From Pseudomonadota bacterium (GTDB lineage Bacteria > Desulfobacterota > Binatia > Binatales > Binataceae): a stretch of 64,000 nucleotides of DNA. Shown here piece after piece: positions 44,433-53,759 of this stretch (its first letter is position 1; every line of letters starts with the position of its first letter). The stretch is from NCBI GenBank assembly GCA_021324885.1, contig JAJPIF010000008.1, positions 43,077 through 107,076 of the forward strand, in the 5' to 3' direction. The position numbers and the translations under genes are program-made. The notes under the pieces are model-generated. The model was given only the letters and a program-made list of their open reading frames with translations. It searched no databases and was not told the origin of the DNA.

Positions 44433-46916
44433 ATGGACCTCCAGCTTTTTCTTCTGCTGATCGCCGCTTTGCTGCTGGTAATCAGCCTGGTGCAGCCGCT
44501 CGCTGTTCGTCTGGGGTTGTCCCCCTCGGTGCTGCTGGCGGTGGTGGGAATCGGGATGGGGCTGGCGTCGGTCCTTGTTCTGCACAGCCATTTCGTTGAT
44601 GAACTGCCGATCGATTCCAAGGTCTTCCTCGACGTGTTTCTGCCGATACTGCTGTTTCAGAGCGCGCTGACGATCGAGGTTCATCAGATTATCGAGGACG
44701 CGGCACCGATTTTGTTGCTGGCCGTGGTCGCAGTGCTGGTTGCGACTTTCGTGATTGGGTTCGCCCTGATACCGCTCGCTGCGACGGCTCATGTCTCAGC
44801 GGTGGCCTGCCTGATGCTCGGATCGATTGTCGCCACGACCGATCCCGTGGCCGTGATTGGCATCTTTCGCGACGTCGGGGCGCCCTCGCGTCTGAGCCGG
44901 CTGGTCGAAGGCGAGAGCCTGCTCAACGACGCGGCGGCAATCACGCTTTTCACGCTGCTGCTCGGGATGCTTTTGGGAGCGCATCCGGAACGGGTGAACG
45001 TCGGCGGTGCCCTCCTGATTTTTCTGCGCAACTTTCTCGGCGGCATCGCGGCGGGATATTTGGGTGCCCGCCTCATTATCGCGGCGCTGCCCTGGTTGCG
45101 CGATCTGCGCCTGGCCCAAATCACGACGACTTTGGCGCTGCCCTACCTCGTCTATCTCGCCGGCGAACAGCTTGGAGTCTCGGGGGTTGTAGCGGCGGTG
45201 AGTTCAGGCCTGACGATCGGTGCGATCGGCCAGCAACGCATCTCGCCCAGCGACTGGCGCCTGACGCAGGACCTGTGGGAACAGCTTGCGTTCTGGGCGA
45301 GTTCGCTGATCTTCATCCTGGCCGCGCTGCTGGTGCCGCGGATGCTGCCGGCGGTGAACTGGCACGATCTGCTGGAACTGGGGATGCTGGTCGTGGCTGC
45401 GACGGCCGCCCGCGCCATCGTATTATTTGGACTCCTGCCTGCCTTGAGCGCGCTGGGCTTGAGCCAGCCCGTCAACCATCGCTACAAGGCTGTCATCCTG
45501 TGGGGAGCGCTGCGCGGCGCGGTCACCCTGGCGTTGGCGCTGGCGGTCACCGAACAAAGCATCAGCGTTCAGGACAAGCATTTTACCGCCGTTCTTGCCA
45601 CCGGATTCGTGCTGTTCACGCTGTTAGTTAACGGCACCACCCTGCGTCTTCTGATCCGTCTGCTGGGACTGGACCGTCTGTCCGCGCTGGATTCCTCGCT
45701 GCGCTACCAGGTGCTGGCGCTCTCGCGTGAACGCGTTTCCAGGGCGGTCAAGGAAGCCGGAGCGAGTTATAAATTCCCCGCCGACGTAGTAGCCGATGTC
45801 GTGCGCTCTTATTCTCAGCCGCTGCCGACGGCGGTCCTGAATGCGGCGATGACCCAACCTATGGAGATCGCCGAAAAGTACCGGATGCTGCTTGGGCTGG
45901 TTGCGATCGCCAACCGCGAACGCGAACTGGTGCTGCGTCATTTCGAGCAGCGAACCGTCTCGAGCAAGCTGGTGGAGCGCCTGCTCGCCGACGCCGGTCG
46001 CCTGATCGACCAGGCTCGCGCCGGCGAGGCTGAGTACATGCGGATGGCGCAGCGCATCGTGGCTTTTTCGTGGCGCTTCAGAATTGCCCATCTGATCCAT
46101 CGCCGGCTGGGTATCGACGGCCCGCTGGTTGACGCACTGGCGGACCGTTTCGAATGCTTGCTGGTGCGCCGTATCGTGATCGAGGAAGCGGGGACTTTCA
46201 TCCAGGAAAAACTGGCGCCCCTGGTGGGCGAGCCGGTCACCGCGCGCCTGGCGCAAATCGTGGGGCAGCGCCTGGAGATGACGCGCAGCGCGCTGGAGGC
46301 GTTGCGCACGCAATATCCGGCTTACGCCAGTTTGCTGGAACGGCGGCTGCTGAGCAAAGTCGCGCTGCGCCGCCAGGATGAGGAGTATCGCGGATTGTTT
46401 GATGCCGGCGTTATCGGGCCTGAGTTGTACGGCGCCTTGCGCCGCGAGTTGATCGGTGAACGCTCCGCCGTCGACCAGCGCCCGCGGCTCGATCTCGGTC
46501 TTGAGGCCCGCGCATTGATCGCACAGGTGCCGATGTTCGCCAATCTGACCGACGCCCAGCTCGACCGCATCGCGCGCCTGCTCCGCCCGCTGTTTGCCTT
46601 GCCCGGCGAGCAGCTCATCCGCCGCGGAGAGCACGGCGACGCCATGTACTTCATCTCCTCGGGCGCGGTCGAGGTTGATGCGGGGCACAAGGTGAGGCTC
46701 GAACGGGGTGATTTTTTCGGCGAGATGGCGTTGCTCAGCGGCGAGCCGCGCCAGGCCGATGTACATGCGCTTTCATATTGCCAGCTCCTGATGCTGCGCG
46801 ATCGGGATCTGCAATCGCTGCTCCGCAGCCATCCCCGGATTAAGGAACGAATCGACACGGTTGCCGGCGCGCGCTGGGAAGAGAACCGCCAGAGCCAGCC
46901 CGCCCAGGCCGAATAG
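44433..46916 (+). CDS. CPA1-type Na+/H+ antiporter with C-terminal cyclic-nucleotide-binding domain
   Basis: 827 aa in three parts. The membrane domain (about 1-410) has the antiporter signatures ATTDPVAV, EGESLLNDAAAI (Asn-Asp ion site) and LWGALRGAVTLALALA. A long helical cytoplasmic region follows (about 420-690). The tail (about 695-810) is a cNMP-binding fold with GDFFGEMALLSGEPRQADV, the phosphate-binding cassette, including GE and an Arg. The layout recalls plant SOS1 and sperm NHE. It exchanges cytoplasmic Na+ or K+ for H+, probably gated by the tail domain. A nearby ATG at 44425 is out of frame. Confidence 0.9.
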   Translation: MDLQLFLLLIAALLLVISLVQPLAVRLGLSPSVLLAVVGIGMGLASVLVLHSHFVDELPIDSKVFLDVFLPILLFQSALTIEVHQIIEDAAPILLLAVVAVLVATFVIGFALIPLAATAHVSAVACLMLGSIVATTDPVAVIGIFRDVGAPSRLSRLVEGESLLNDAAAITLFTLLLGMLLGAHPERVNVGGALLIFLRNFLGGIAAGYLGARLIIAALPWLRDLRLAQITTTLALPYLVYLAGEQLGVSGVVAAVSSGLTIGAIGQQRISPSDWRLTQDLWEQLAFWASSLIFILAALLVPRMLPAVNWHDLLELGMLVVAATAARAIVLFGLLPALSALGLSQPVNHRYKAVILWGALRGAVTLALALAVTEQSISVQDKHFTAVLATGFVLFTLLVNGTTLRLLIRLLGLDRLSALDSSLRYQVLALSRERVSRAVKEAGASYKFPADVVADVVRSYSQPLPTAVLNAAMTQPMEIAEKYRMLLGLVAIANRERELVLRHFEQRTVSSKLVERLLADAGRLIDQARAGEAEYMRMAQRIVAFSWRFRIAHLIHRRLGIDGPLVDALADRFECLLVRRIVIEEAGTFIQEKLAPLVGEPVTARLAQIVGQRLEMTRSALEALRTQYPAYASLLERRLLSKVALRRQDEEYRGLFDAGVIGPELYGALRRELIGERSAVDQRPRLDLGLEARALIAQVPMFANLTDAQLDRIARLLRPLFALPGEQLIRRGEHGDAMYFISSGAVEVDAGHKVRLERGDFFGEMALLSGEPRQADVHALSYCQLLMLRDRDLQSLLRSHPRIKERIDTVAGARWEENRQSQPAQAE

Positions 46917-47068
46917 CAATCCCGATTTGCCCGTCGCGTGGCGCGTTAAGCACAATAACCGCGTCAACCCACCTTGACCGTACGGCGCTCGATCGCGCGC
47001 CTTGGAACCAGCTCCGGCGGCGTGCTAATTGATGCCCGTCGATCTGGTAAACCTGAAGGAGGAGTCCG

Positions 47069-47437
47069 ATGAAGGTTTCGAAGCTGTCAGAAGTGCCGCG
47101 CCAGAGCATGAGCCGTGCAACCAAGTTCTTCCATGGCGCCGAACACGTTTCGCGCCAGGGGCTGACGGACGAAAGCAAGGAAGTGAGCGTCAACGTGATC
47201 CACTTCGATCGCGGCGCCCATACCCGGATGCATATCCATGGCTGCGATCAGGTTTTGCTCGTGACCAAAGGCAAGGGCTTTGTTGAAACCGAGCAGGAAC
47301 GGCGCGAAATTTCCGAAGGCGACGTGGTCTTCGCGCCGGCCGGCGAGAAGCACCGCCATGGAGCCGTGGACGGCGAGGACTTCACCCACATCTCGATTAC
47401 CCGTCCCAATTCCGGTGAGAAATTCTTCGACGATTAG
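47069..47437 (+). CDS. cupin-domain protein
   Basis: Small single-domain cupin, 122 aa. Metal-binding motif 1 appears as HTRMHIHGCDQVLLVTKGKG (two His and a Gln) and motif 2 as GDVVFAPAGEKHRHGA (His). A metal is therefore likely bound, but no enzyme activity can be assigned. AAGGAGGAG precedes the ATG at 47069. It is followed after 42 bases by an ABM-family gene, forming a two-gene unit. Confidence 0.85.
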   Translation: MKVSKLSEVPRQSMSRATKFFHGAEHVSRQGLTDESKEVSVNVIHFDRGAHTRMHIHGCDQVLLVTKGKGFVETEQERREISEGDVVFAPAGEKHRHGAVDGEDFTHISITRPNSGEKFFDD

Positions 47438-47479
47438 CCCTGTCACGCATTGAACTTCGAGCACAATCAGGAGGCAAGC

Positions 47480-47779
47480 ATGGTCATCGTCGCAGGATGG
47501 ATGGAGTTGGATCCGGATAAACGGGAGGCGTTTCTCGCGGGCAGGATTGAGGGCATGCGCACGTCCAGGGCGGAACCCGGATGCCTGGAATACACGATGA
47601 GCGCCGACCCGGTCGATCCCCGGCGGGTGGTGCTGTTCGAGCGCTGGGCGCGCCAGGAAGACCTTGACGCTCACCTGGCCGCGATGCGATCGCGTCCCGC
47701 ATCGCAAGGCACCGGCCCCGCCCCCGCAAAAGTCTCAATTATGGTTTACGAAGTAACCGGAGAGCGGCCATTGCGGTGA
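47480..47779 (+). CDS. antibiotic-biosynthesis-monooxygenase (ABM) domain protein
   Basis: Dimeric alpha-beta ferredoxin-like ABM fold, 99 aa. Typical features are the opening VIVAGWMELDPDKREAFL, the central SRAEPGCLEYTMSADP strand and the LFERWARQEDLDAHL helix. Members include cofactor-free monooxygenases of quinones and heme-degrading enzymes; no heme ligand is evident. ATG 47480 has AGGAGG upstream, favoured over the earlier frame start at 47450. A hairpin follows at 47800-47816. Confidence 0.88.
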   Translation: MVIVAGWMELDPDKREAFLAGRIEGMRTSRAEPGCLEYTMSADPVDPRRVVLFERWARQEDLDAHLAAMRSRPASQGTGPAPAKVSIMVYEVTGERPLR

Positions 47780-47799
47780 AACCGCGGGCGGAGCGGACA

Positions 47800-47816
47800 C
47801 CCGGCAGATTGCCGGG
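47800..47816 (+). terminator. short GC-rich hairpin after the ABM gene
   Basis: Perfect 7-bp arms CCCGGCA/TGCCGGG with loop GAT, 20 bases past the stop. There is no T-run, so termination would be weak or factor-assisted. Confidence 0.4.
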
Positions 47817-47863
47817 CCGCAATTGACGCGCTCACCACCTTCGTCGTTTGCTTCTCAGGGCCT

Positions 47864-48988
47864 CTAATGCAGGCCGTAAAACTTCTTCGCACCTTCGGCC
47901 ATTATCATGTCCAGGATGTCCGGCCGCAGTCCCATCTTTCTGATCATGCCCGGCGCGTCGATGAAGCCGTCGGGATGAGGATAATCGGTGGCCCACAGGA
48001 TGTGGTCGGTGCCAATATGTTCGGCCAGCAGCTTGAGGCTGGTTTCGGTCGGCTCGAAGGAGATGAAGCATTGGCGGTGGAAAATCTCGCTGGGACGTGT
48101 CGTCAGCCGGGTGTCGTTGAAGCCGACGTCGTCGAAGTGGCGGTCCATCCGATCCAACCATCCAGTGATCCAGCCGCCGCCGGCTTCCAGGAATCCGACG
48201 CGCAGGCGCGGGAAACGATCGCAAATCCCGCACATGATGAAACTCATCGCCGCCGCCATCATCTCGAAGGTGTGGACGGCGCAATGCCTGGTGGCGAAAC
48301 CGCGGAAGCGCTCCTCACCCAGCGACTGCATGCCCGAATCCGCCGCGCCATGGATCGCGATCGCAAACCCCAGGTCCTGGGCCGCTTCCCACAACGGGTA
48401 GAGCGAGGGGTCGTGCAGCGTGCGCGGGCCGTAAGGATTGGGGCGGATGAAACCCGATCTCATCCCCAGTTGGGTGGCCGCAAAACGCATCTCCGCGATT
48501 GATGCGTCCACCGAGACCATCGGCAGCATCGCGGCGCCGAACAGCCGGTCGGGATAAGCCTTGCAGTAGTCCGCCAGCCAGCGGTTGTAGGCGCGGCAAT
48601 CGGCGGCGGCCAGTTCCGCGTCATCCTCGATGCAGGCGACGAATAGTCCCAGGGTTGGATAGAGGAAAGCGGCGTCGATTCCCTCGGCGTCCATGTCGGG
48701 AATCCGCGCGTGCGGGTCGAAGCCTCCCTTGCGCGCATCGGTATACTTCTTTGGGTAGGCCTTCTTGCTCTCGCGCGCCCCGTAGGCGCCCGCAGCGCCG
48801 ATTCCCGATGAGCCTTCCGGCATCGGCAGGATCTTACCGGGTTTGATTTGAAACGTTTCCTTGCCGTGCTTGTTGATCACGATACGCGGGGCGCGGTCGT
48901 GATATTTGGATTCCATGTAATCAAGCCACATGTCTGGCGGTTCCAGCACGTGTCCGTCCGCGTCGATTACCTTATAGTTGCGCGTCAT
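47864..48988 (-). CDS. amidohydrolase family protein (ACMSD-like)
   Basis: Metal-dependent amidohydrolase/decarboxylase, 374 aa, TIM-barrel. The N-terminal metal site is DADGHVLEP (Asp-x-His form), a His lies in AIAIHGAADSG, then LEAGGGWITGWLDRMD and the terminal Asp in LWATDYPHPDG. This is the ACMSD and gamma-resorcylate decarboxylase subgroup, often abundant in catabolic genomes. The region MPEGSSGIGAAGAYG near residue 58 is a family insertion. Substrate unknown. It is monocistronic and convergent with the ABM gene. Confidence 0.85.
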   Translation of the reverse strand: MTRNYKVIDADGHVLEPPDMWLDYMESKYHDRAPRIVINKHGKETFQIKPGKILPMPEGSSGIGAAGAYGARESKKAYPKKYTDARKGGFDPHARIPDMDAEGIDAAFLYPTLGLFVACIEDDAELAAADCRAYNRWLADYCKAYPDRLFGAAMLPMVSVDASIAEMRFAATQLGMRSGFIRPNPYGPRTLHDPSLYPLWEAAQDLGFAIAIHGAADSGMQSLGEERFRGFATRHCAVHTFEMMAAAMSFIMCGICDRFPRLRVGFLEAGGGWITGWLDRMDRHFDDVGFNDTRLTTRPSEIFHRQCFISFEPTETSLKLLAEHIGTDHILWATDYPHPDGFIDAPGMIRKMGLRPDILDMIMAEGAKKFYGLH

Positions 48989-49216
48989 TCAGTTCACGCC
49001 TCCATAAACCTCTGTTTACAGCGCCATTGCCCTGATCACGAACCCCCTCCGCGGCTTCCAGGTTCCTGTGCTTTCAACCAAACACTCAGGCAGTCTCATC
49101 ACTGGCGTCAAAGGCGGTGCGGCTCTCAACCACGCAATCGCGCTTTTTTAACGCGATTGCGACAACCACGGCGGCGCAGCCCGCTGACACCCGTGCACCA
49201 CTTTCTTGTACATTTC
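48989..49216. other. upstream region of the amidohydrolase gene
   Basis: Non-coding bases between the amidohydrolase start and the pseudogene. No hairpin or open frame with a ribosome binding site is seen. A promoter for the amidohydrolase gene is expected here. Confidence 0.3.
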
Positions 49217-49363
49217 ATGGTCGCGACGTGCAATTGGATTGGCGCGCTCAACAGGCGAGTGGGATTTATCGAGCCGGCAACATGGGCGGGCCGATCGGCC
49301 GGAACCTCATCCGGGCCGCCTCAAGGTTACCATATTTGATATTTCTCCCGACGCCCGCCTGAT
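49217..49363 (+). pseudogene. decayed 3-hydroxyisobutyrate-dehydrogenase-like gene, N-terminal fragment
   Basis: Conceptual translation across frames gives RVGFI, AGNMGGPIGRNLIRA and LKVTIFDISPDA, the Rossmann N-terminus of the HIBADH / 6-phosphogluconate dehydrogenase family. Two single-G deletions are needed to restore it: one near 49271 (ATCGAGCC where ATCGGAGCC is expected) and one near 49318 (GCCGCCTC where GCCGGCCTC is expected). Similarity stops near 49363, so the remaining 80 percent of the gene is gone. The frame starts at ATG 49217 without a good ribosome binding site. Assembly error could explain the two deletions but not the missing body. Confidence 0.65.
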
Positions 49364-49557
49364 GTGTGCTGCTTCTTTCGATTCATGGCCACGATGAAGT
49401 GTATATTTCCATCCGAAAGTTCCTGCGCCTTTCCGATAATGTTTCATCACGGGCGGCCAAACGCGCCGCGCGCGGCAAGGCTCTTCTTGAAATCTTTTCG
49501 GGGCTCTTGGTGTTGCGCCTGCCCGGCCTCGACGGGTGTGGGCGCAAGGCGGCTGCA

Positions 49558-50379
49558 TTAGTAGCGGAGGTGCGTCCCGAAGACCACCCGAGGGTCGTGA
49601 ACGATTCCACCTTCCGCTCGGGTGAAAGACGCCGTTTCCCCAAAAGCCTGGTTGTAAGCAAACCCGATATATGGCGCGAACTTCCGGCTGATTTCGTAAC
49701 GCAGGCGCAAACCGGTATCGAGATCGGAGAAACCCGGGCCGATACCCCGGCCCGGGTCCCGCTTGCTGTAGAGGTTGAGTTCAAATTGCGGTTGCAGAAT
49801 AAGCCGGTTGGTAAGCAGCAGATCGTAGGACCCTTCAACTCGCCCCGCGAAGCGCCCGTGATCGCTGAAGTAAAAAGTCGGCTCGAAGTCAAAGAAATAC
49901 GGCGCCAATCCTTCGATTCCGATCGCGCCCCAAGTGCGCCCCGGATTGGAATCCAGGTCGTAACGGACGCCCGCCTGCAGGTCAAAGTATCTGAGGTAAG
50001 GTATCGGACGATCATAGAGCGCTTCCTGATCGCCGTCCGTCATTTTCCCATGTTCGACGAAACCCTCGGATTTGAACCACAACTTGTTCATATCGGTGCC
50101 GATCCAGCCCTCGCCATCCCAGCGAAATTCGTTCTCCGGACCGTCGCTGCGTCCCTCGAACTGGTTGAAAAGGATGTGGCCGAAGATCTGGTTGTCCATC
50201 ACCGGCGGAGTTCCCCACTGATAGGCTGGGGGCTCAGCCTGTGAGGTGTTCGAAGCCGACACCGATTGAGCGTGCGCGACGCCCACATCGGCGCTCAGAA
50301 CAAGCGCCAACCCCAACAGCGGGCGCGCGCAGACCTCAGCCACTATGGCACTGGATAGGAGGAGCGCTCGCAGGTTCAT
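49558..50379 (-). CDS. copB: copper resistance protein B (outer-membrane)
   Basis: CopB-family beta-barrel, 273 aa. A signal peptide covers about residues 1-38. The mature part shows NQIFGHILFNQFEGRSDG and FRWDGEGWIGTDMNKLWFKSEG, then antiparallel strands (YLRYFDLQAGVRYD, IGIEGLAPYFFD) and a terminal VFGTHLRY. The Met/His-rich copper-binding N-terminal tail of some CopB proteins is largely missing. ATG 50379 overlaps the copA stop as ATGA, so translation is coupled; a frame start at 50445 is rejected. It acts with CopA in periplasmic copper tolerance. Confidence 0.88.
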   Translation of the reverse strand: MNLRALLLSSAIVAEVCARPLLGLALVLSADVGVAHAQSVSASNTSQAEPPAYQWGTPPVMDNQIFGHILFNQFEGRSDGPENEFRWDGEGWIGTDMNKLWFKSEGFVEHGKMTDGDQEALYDRPIPYLRYFDLQAGVRYDLDSNPGRTWGAIGIEGLAPYFFDFEPTFYFSDHGRFAGRVEGSYDLLLTNRLILQPQFELNLYSKRDPGRGIGPGFSDLDTGLRLRYEISRKFAPYIGFAYNQAFGETASFTRAEGGIVHDPRVVFGTHLRY

Positions 50380-52349
50380 TCCACGATCACCGTGCGAAAC
50401 ATGCCGGCCTCCATGTGGTAAAGCAGATGGCAATGATACGCCCACCTGCCCGGCGTATCGGCGCTGACGAGATAGCTCAGGCGTTCACCGGGCTTTACAT
50501 TGATAGTGTGCTTGTAGGGCCGAAAAGCGCCGTTACTGTTCTCGAGTTCGCTCCACAGGCCGTGGAGATGAATCGGGTGGGCCATCATGGTGTCGTTCAC
50601 CAGGACCAGGCGCACCCGCTCTCCCAGCTTGAGCCGTATAGGTTCGGCCTCTGAAAATTTTCTTCCGTTGAAGCCCCATATGAAGCGGTTCATGTTGCCG
50701 GTCAGATGCAACTCGATCTCACGGTCTGGCGGACGCGGATCGGTTCCGTTGTATATCGCGCGCAGATCGGCGTAGGTCAGCACTCGCCTGCCGTTGTGAT
50801 TCAGGCCAACACCGGGCTTTGAAAGGCGCTCGGTGGGATCCCTTGCGATGTTGTCCACTTCAGGACCGAGATGGAGGCAAACCGGGGTGGACGGCTGCAG
50901 TCTGATGTCACCCATGTCGGGTCCGGGAAATTCCGGACTGGTTTCGGGCCCTGGTTGCCCGGGCGCCTCTTCGCCCGTCACTCTTTCACGCAGGGCAAAT
51001 TGAGCAGCAAGCGCGGCCGGAATGTTCGTTGGCATTTCCAGTGTGCTCATCCGTGTCGTCGCCATGCCCGACATCCCTTCCATTTTCATCTTGCTCATGG
51101 TTTCGCCGCTGGAAGGAGCCGACTTGTTCATGTCGGAGGAATGATCCATCTTCATTCGAGCCATGTTGCCCATGCCCATGTCGGCCATAGTGAGTAGCGG
51201 CCGCGGATCCATTGGCGGAATCGCCGCGGTCATTCCAGGCCTCGGCGCCAGCGTTCCTCGGGCATAGCCGGTCCGATCTTCCGACTGAGCAAAGATCGTG
51301 TAAGCCAACCCCTCCTTGGGTTCCACGATCACATCGTAGGTCTCGGCGACGGCGATCCGGAATTCATCGACCGCAACGGGCTCGACATCGTTGCCATCGG
51401 CCTGCACCACGATCATCGTCAGGCCGGGGATGCGAACGTCGAAATACGTCATCGCCGAACCGTTGATGAAACGCAGGCGCACCCGCTCTCGCGGCCGGAA
51501 GAGGGCGGTCCAATTGGCAGCGGGCGGATGGCCGTTGAGCAAATAGGTGTAAGTTGCGCCGCTGACGTCAAGAATGTCTGTCGGACTCATGTTCATCGCG
51601 CCCCACATCAAGCGATCCGAGACGGTCGCAGCCAGTCCGTCTCTTCGCACATCGGAGATGAGGGTGCCGACCGTGCGCTGATGAAAATTGTAGAAGTCGC
51701 TCTGCTGCTTGAGATTGCTGAAGACCGTCTCGGGGTTCTCGTCCGTCCAGTCCGACAGCATCACCACATATTCACGGTTATAAGCGATTGGGTCGCGTTG
51801 GGATGAATCGATCACCAATGGACCGTAAAGCCCGGTCTGCTCCTGAAAGCGGGTGTGGCTGTGGTACCAGTAGGTTCCGCGTTGCTTTACCGGGAAGCGA
51901 TAGACGAAGGTCTCTCCAGGAGCAATGCCGGGATAGCTAAGGCCGGGCACGCCATCCATGTCGGCCGGCGATCTGATGCCATGCCAATGGATCGAGCTGG
52001 GCACTTTCATCCGGTTTGTGACCGCGATGGTAACGTCGTCTCCCTCCCGCCAGCGCAGCAACGGTCCTGGCACCAGGCCGTTCACCGCAGTGGCTACCGC
52101 CCGGCGGCCGGTGAAGTTGACCGGCACTTGCTCGATGGCGAGGTCGAAATGGTTCCCGGTAAGTACGGTTCGTGGATCGGGCTTGGCCAGGGCCAGCGCC
52201 GGCCAACGCCAAAGCTCGAGACCGGCGACTACGCCACCGGCGATTAAGCCCTGCACGAAGCGTCGGCGGCTGATTTGGTTAGAAAAAGCGGTCACGCTTT
52301 CACGAAAATCGAACTCCGTGTCTTTCACTTCGATTTGCTCCGCACCCAA
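50376..52349 (-). CDS. copA: multicopper oxidase, CopA family copper resistance protein
   Basis: Periplasmic multicopper oxidase, 657 aa. A Tat signal (SRRRF at residues 27-31, then a hydrophobic stretch) shows folded export. Copper motifs are complete: HWHG near 121, WYHSH near 161, HPIHLHG near 600 and HCHLLYHMEAGM near 641-651. Between domains 2 and 3 lies a Met-rich stretch (MADMGMGNMARMKMDHSSDM and KMKMEGMSGM, about 390-430) that binds Cu(I). It likely oxidises Cu(I) to the less toxic Cu(II). First gene of copA-copB. No CopRS or CueR regulator is in the window. Confidence 0.95.
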   Translation of the reverse strand: MGAEQIEVKDTEFDFRESVTAFSNQISRRRFVQGLIAGGVVAGLELWRWPALALAKPDPRTVLTGNHFDLAIEQVPVNFTGRRAVATAVNGLVPGPLLRWREGDDVTIAVTNRMKVPSSIHWHGIRSPADMDGVPGLSYPGIAPGETFVYRFPVKQRGTYWYHSHTRFQEQTGLYGPLVIDSSQRDPIAYNREYVVMLSDWTDENPETVFSNLKQQSDFYNFHQRTVGTLISDVRRDGLAATVSDRLMWGAMNMSPTDILDVSGATYTYLLNGHPPAANWTALFRPRERVRLRFINGSAMTYFDVRIPGLTMIVVQADGNDVEPVAVDEFRIAVAETYDVIVEPKEGLAYTIFAQSEDRTGYARGTLAPRPGMTAAIPPMDPRPLLTMADMGMGNMARMKMDHSSDMNKSAPSSGETMSKMKMEGMSGMATTRMSTLEMPTNIPAALAAQFALRERVTGEEAPGQPGPETSPEFPGPDMGDIRLQPSTPVCLHLGPEVDNIARDPTERLSKPGVGLNHNGRRVLTYADLRAIYNGTDPRPPDREIELHLTGNMNRFIWGFNGRKFSEAEPIRLKLGERVRLVLVNDTMMAHPIHLHGLWSELENSNGAFRPYKHTINVKPGERLSYLVSADTPGRWAYHCHLLYHMEAGMFRTVIVE

Positions 52350-52565
52350 TTCTGGCCATGAATGTTACCGGTTGAACGGAATTGACTGCCCATCTGCGAC
52401 GCGGGCTAACAGGAGGCCGGTTGATGAGACGCTGACCGACGCATGGGCAGAATGAGGATAAACGATCAGATCAAAAAAGAATGCAAGTGGACGGCGCACG
52501 GAGCGCAATAACGGCGGAATTTTAATCAACCACTGTCATGGTCGGGCCCCCAGCTGAACAAACGA

Positions 52566-53759
52566 TTAATACGATCGCGGCAGGCCCAGGACACGCTGGG
52601 CGATGATGTTGCGTTGGATTTCGGAGGTGCCGGCTTCGATGGTATTGGCGCGCGAGCGCAGGAAGGTGAACTGCCAGCGGCCTTCCTCGATCGCGTGCGG
52701 ACTGCCGCGCACGAGTTGGGAGGCCGGCCCCTGCAGCGCCATCGCCAGTTCGTTCATGCGCTGATTGAGCTCCGACCATAGAATCTTGGAGATGGATCCT
52801 TCGGGACCGGGAGTGCCGCCCTTGAGGATTTGCGAGAAGGTGCGATAACTGACGTAGCGCAGCCCTTCCAGATCGATATACGCCTGGGCCAATTGCTGGC
52901 GGATAACGGGATCTTCGGTTGCGCGACGGCCGTGGCGCAGTTGCTTGCGGCCCAGCTCGACCAGTTCGTCGAACGTGATGCGGTAGCGCAGCCACACGGC
53001 GAAGGCCGAAGTGCCGCGCTCGTTCATCAGCGTCGTCATCCCGACGCGCCATCCGCCGTTGAGTTCGCCCAGCAAATTGGTCCGCGGCACGCGCACGTTG
53101 TCAAAAAACATCTCATTGAACTCGTGCCCGCCGGTCATCTGGCGCAGCGGTTTGACGGTGACACCGGGAGTTTTCATGTCCACCAGCAAATAGCTGATGC
53201 CACGATGCTTGGGCGCGGTGGGATCGGTGCGGACCATCAGGATGCACCAGTCCGCGATATGGGCCTGGGTGGTCCAGACCTTCTGGCCGTTGACCACGAA
53301 TTGATCGCCGATCAGTTCCGCCCGGGTACGCAGCGACCCCAGGTCCGATCCGGCGTTGGGCTCGGAAAAGCCCTGGCACCACAGCTCCTCACCCGAGAGG
53401 ATCTTCGGCAGGAAGCGCTTCTTCTGTTCCTCGGTGCCGTGCGACATGATCGTCGGGCCGACGAGGATCAGCCCCACCCCATTGATCGGATTGGGAGCGC
53501 GCACGCGCGCGGCTTCTTCATTGAAAATCGCCAGCTCGATCTGGCTGGCGCCCTGCCCGCCGTATTCCTTCGGCCATGCCATCCCCAAAAAACCGGCCTT
53601 ATGCAGCCGCCGCGTCCATTCGCGCTGCAACTCGATTGCGGCGTCGCCACTGGGCTGCTTGAAGCCTGGCTTGCCCCATCCCTCGGGCAAATTTTCTTCC
53701 ATGAATTTGCGAACGCGCTGACGGTAGCGCTCTTCCTCTGGGGTGAAGCTGAGATCCAT
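52566..53759 (-). CDS. acyl-CoA dehydrogenase family protein
   Basis: FAD-dependent dehydrogenase, 397 aa, converting acyl-CoA to enoyl-CoA. It has GFSEPNAGSDLGSLRTRA (FAD and substrate-binding motif, about residue 133), VNGQKVWTT, and the C-terminal TIEAGTSEIQRNIIAQRVLG where the Glu of IEAGTS takes the place of the usual catalytic base. The block AWPKEYGGQGAS is typical of the FadE/steroid-side-chain subgroup. The substrate may be a branched or cyclic acid. Monocistronic; a short region with a weak hairpin separates it from the next gene upstream. Confidence 0.9.
   Translation of the reverse strand: MDLSFTPEEERYRQRVRKFMEENLPEGWGKPGFKQPSGDAAIELQREWTRRLHKAGFLGMAWPKEYGGQGASQIELAIFNEEAARVRAPNPINGVGLILVGPTIMSHGTEEQKKRFLPKILSGEELWCQGFSEPNAGSDLGSLRTRAELIGDQFVVNGQKVWTTQAHIADWCILMVRTDPTAPKHRGISYLLVDMKTPGVTVKPLRQMTGGHEFNEMFFDNVRVPRTNLLGELNGGWRVGMTTLMNERGTSAFAVWLRYRITFDELVELGRKQLRHGRRATEDPVIRQQLAQAYIDLEGLRYVSYRTFSQILKGGTPGPEGSISKILWSELNQRMNELAMALQGPASQLVRGSPHAIEEGRWQFTFLRSRANTIEAGTSEIQRNIIAQRVLGLPRSY

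Noticed and set aside
45624..46766. 380-codon minus-strand frame inside the antiporter gene
   Set aside because: Antisense of the antiporter tail; composition is Arg/Gln/His-rich with no domain.
49366..50244. 292-codon plus-strand frame opposite copB
   Set aside because: copB has a signal peptide, family motifs and an ATGA-coupled start; this frame has none.
52437..52490. AGGAGG followed by ATG-AGA-CGC-stop upstream of copA
   Set aside because: Three codons are too short to interpret, and nothing beyond the site supports a lost gene.
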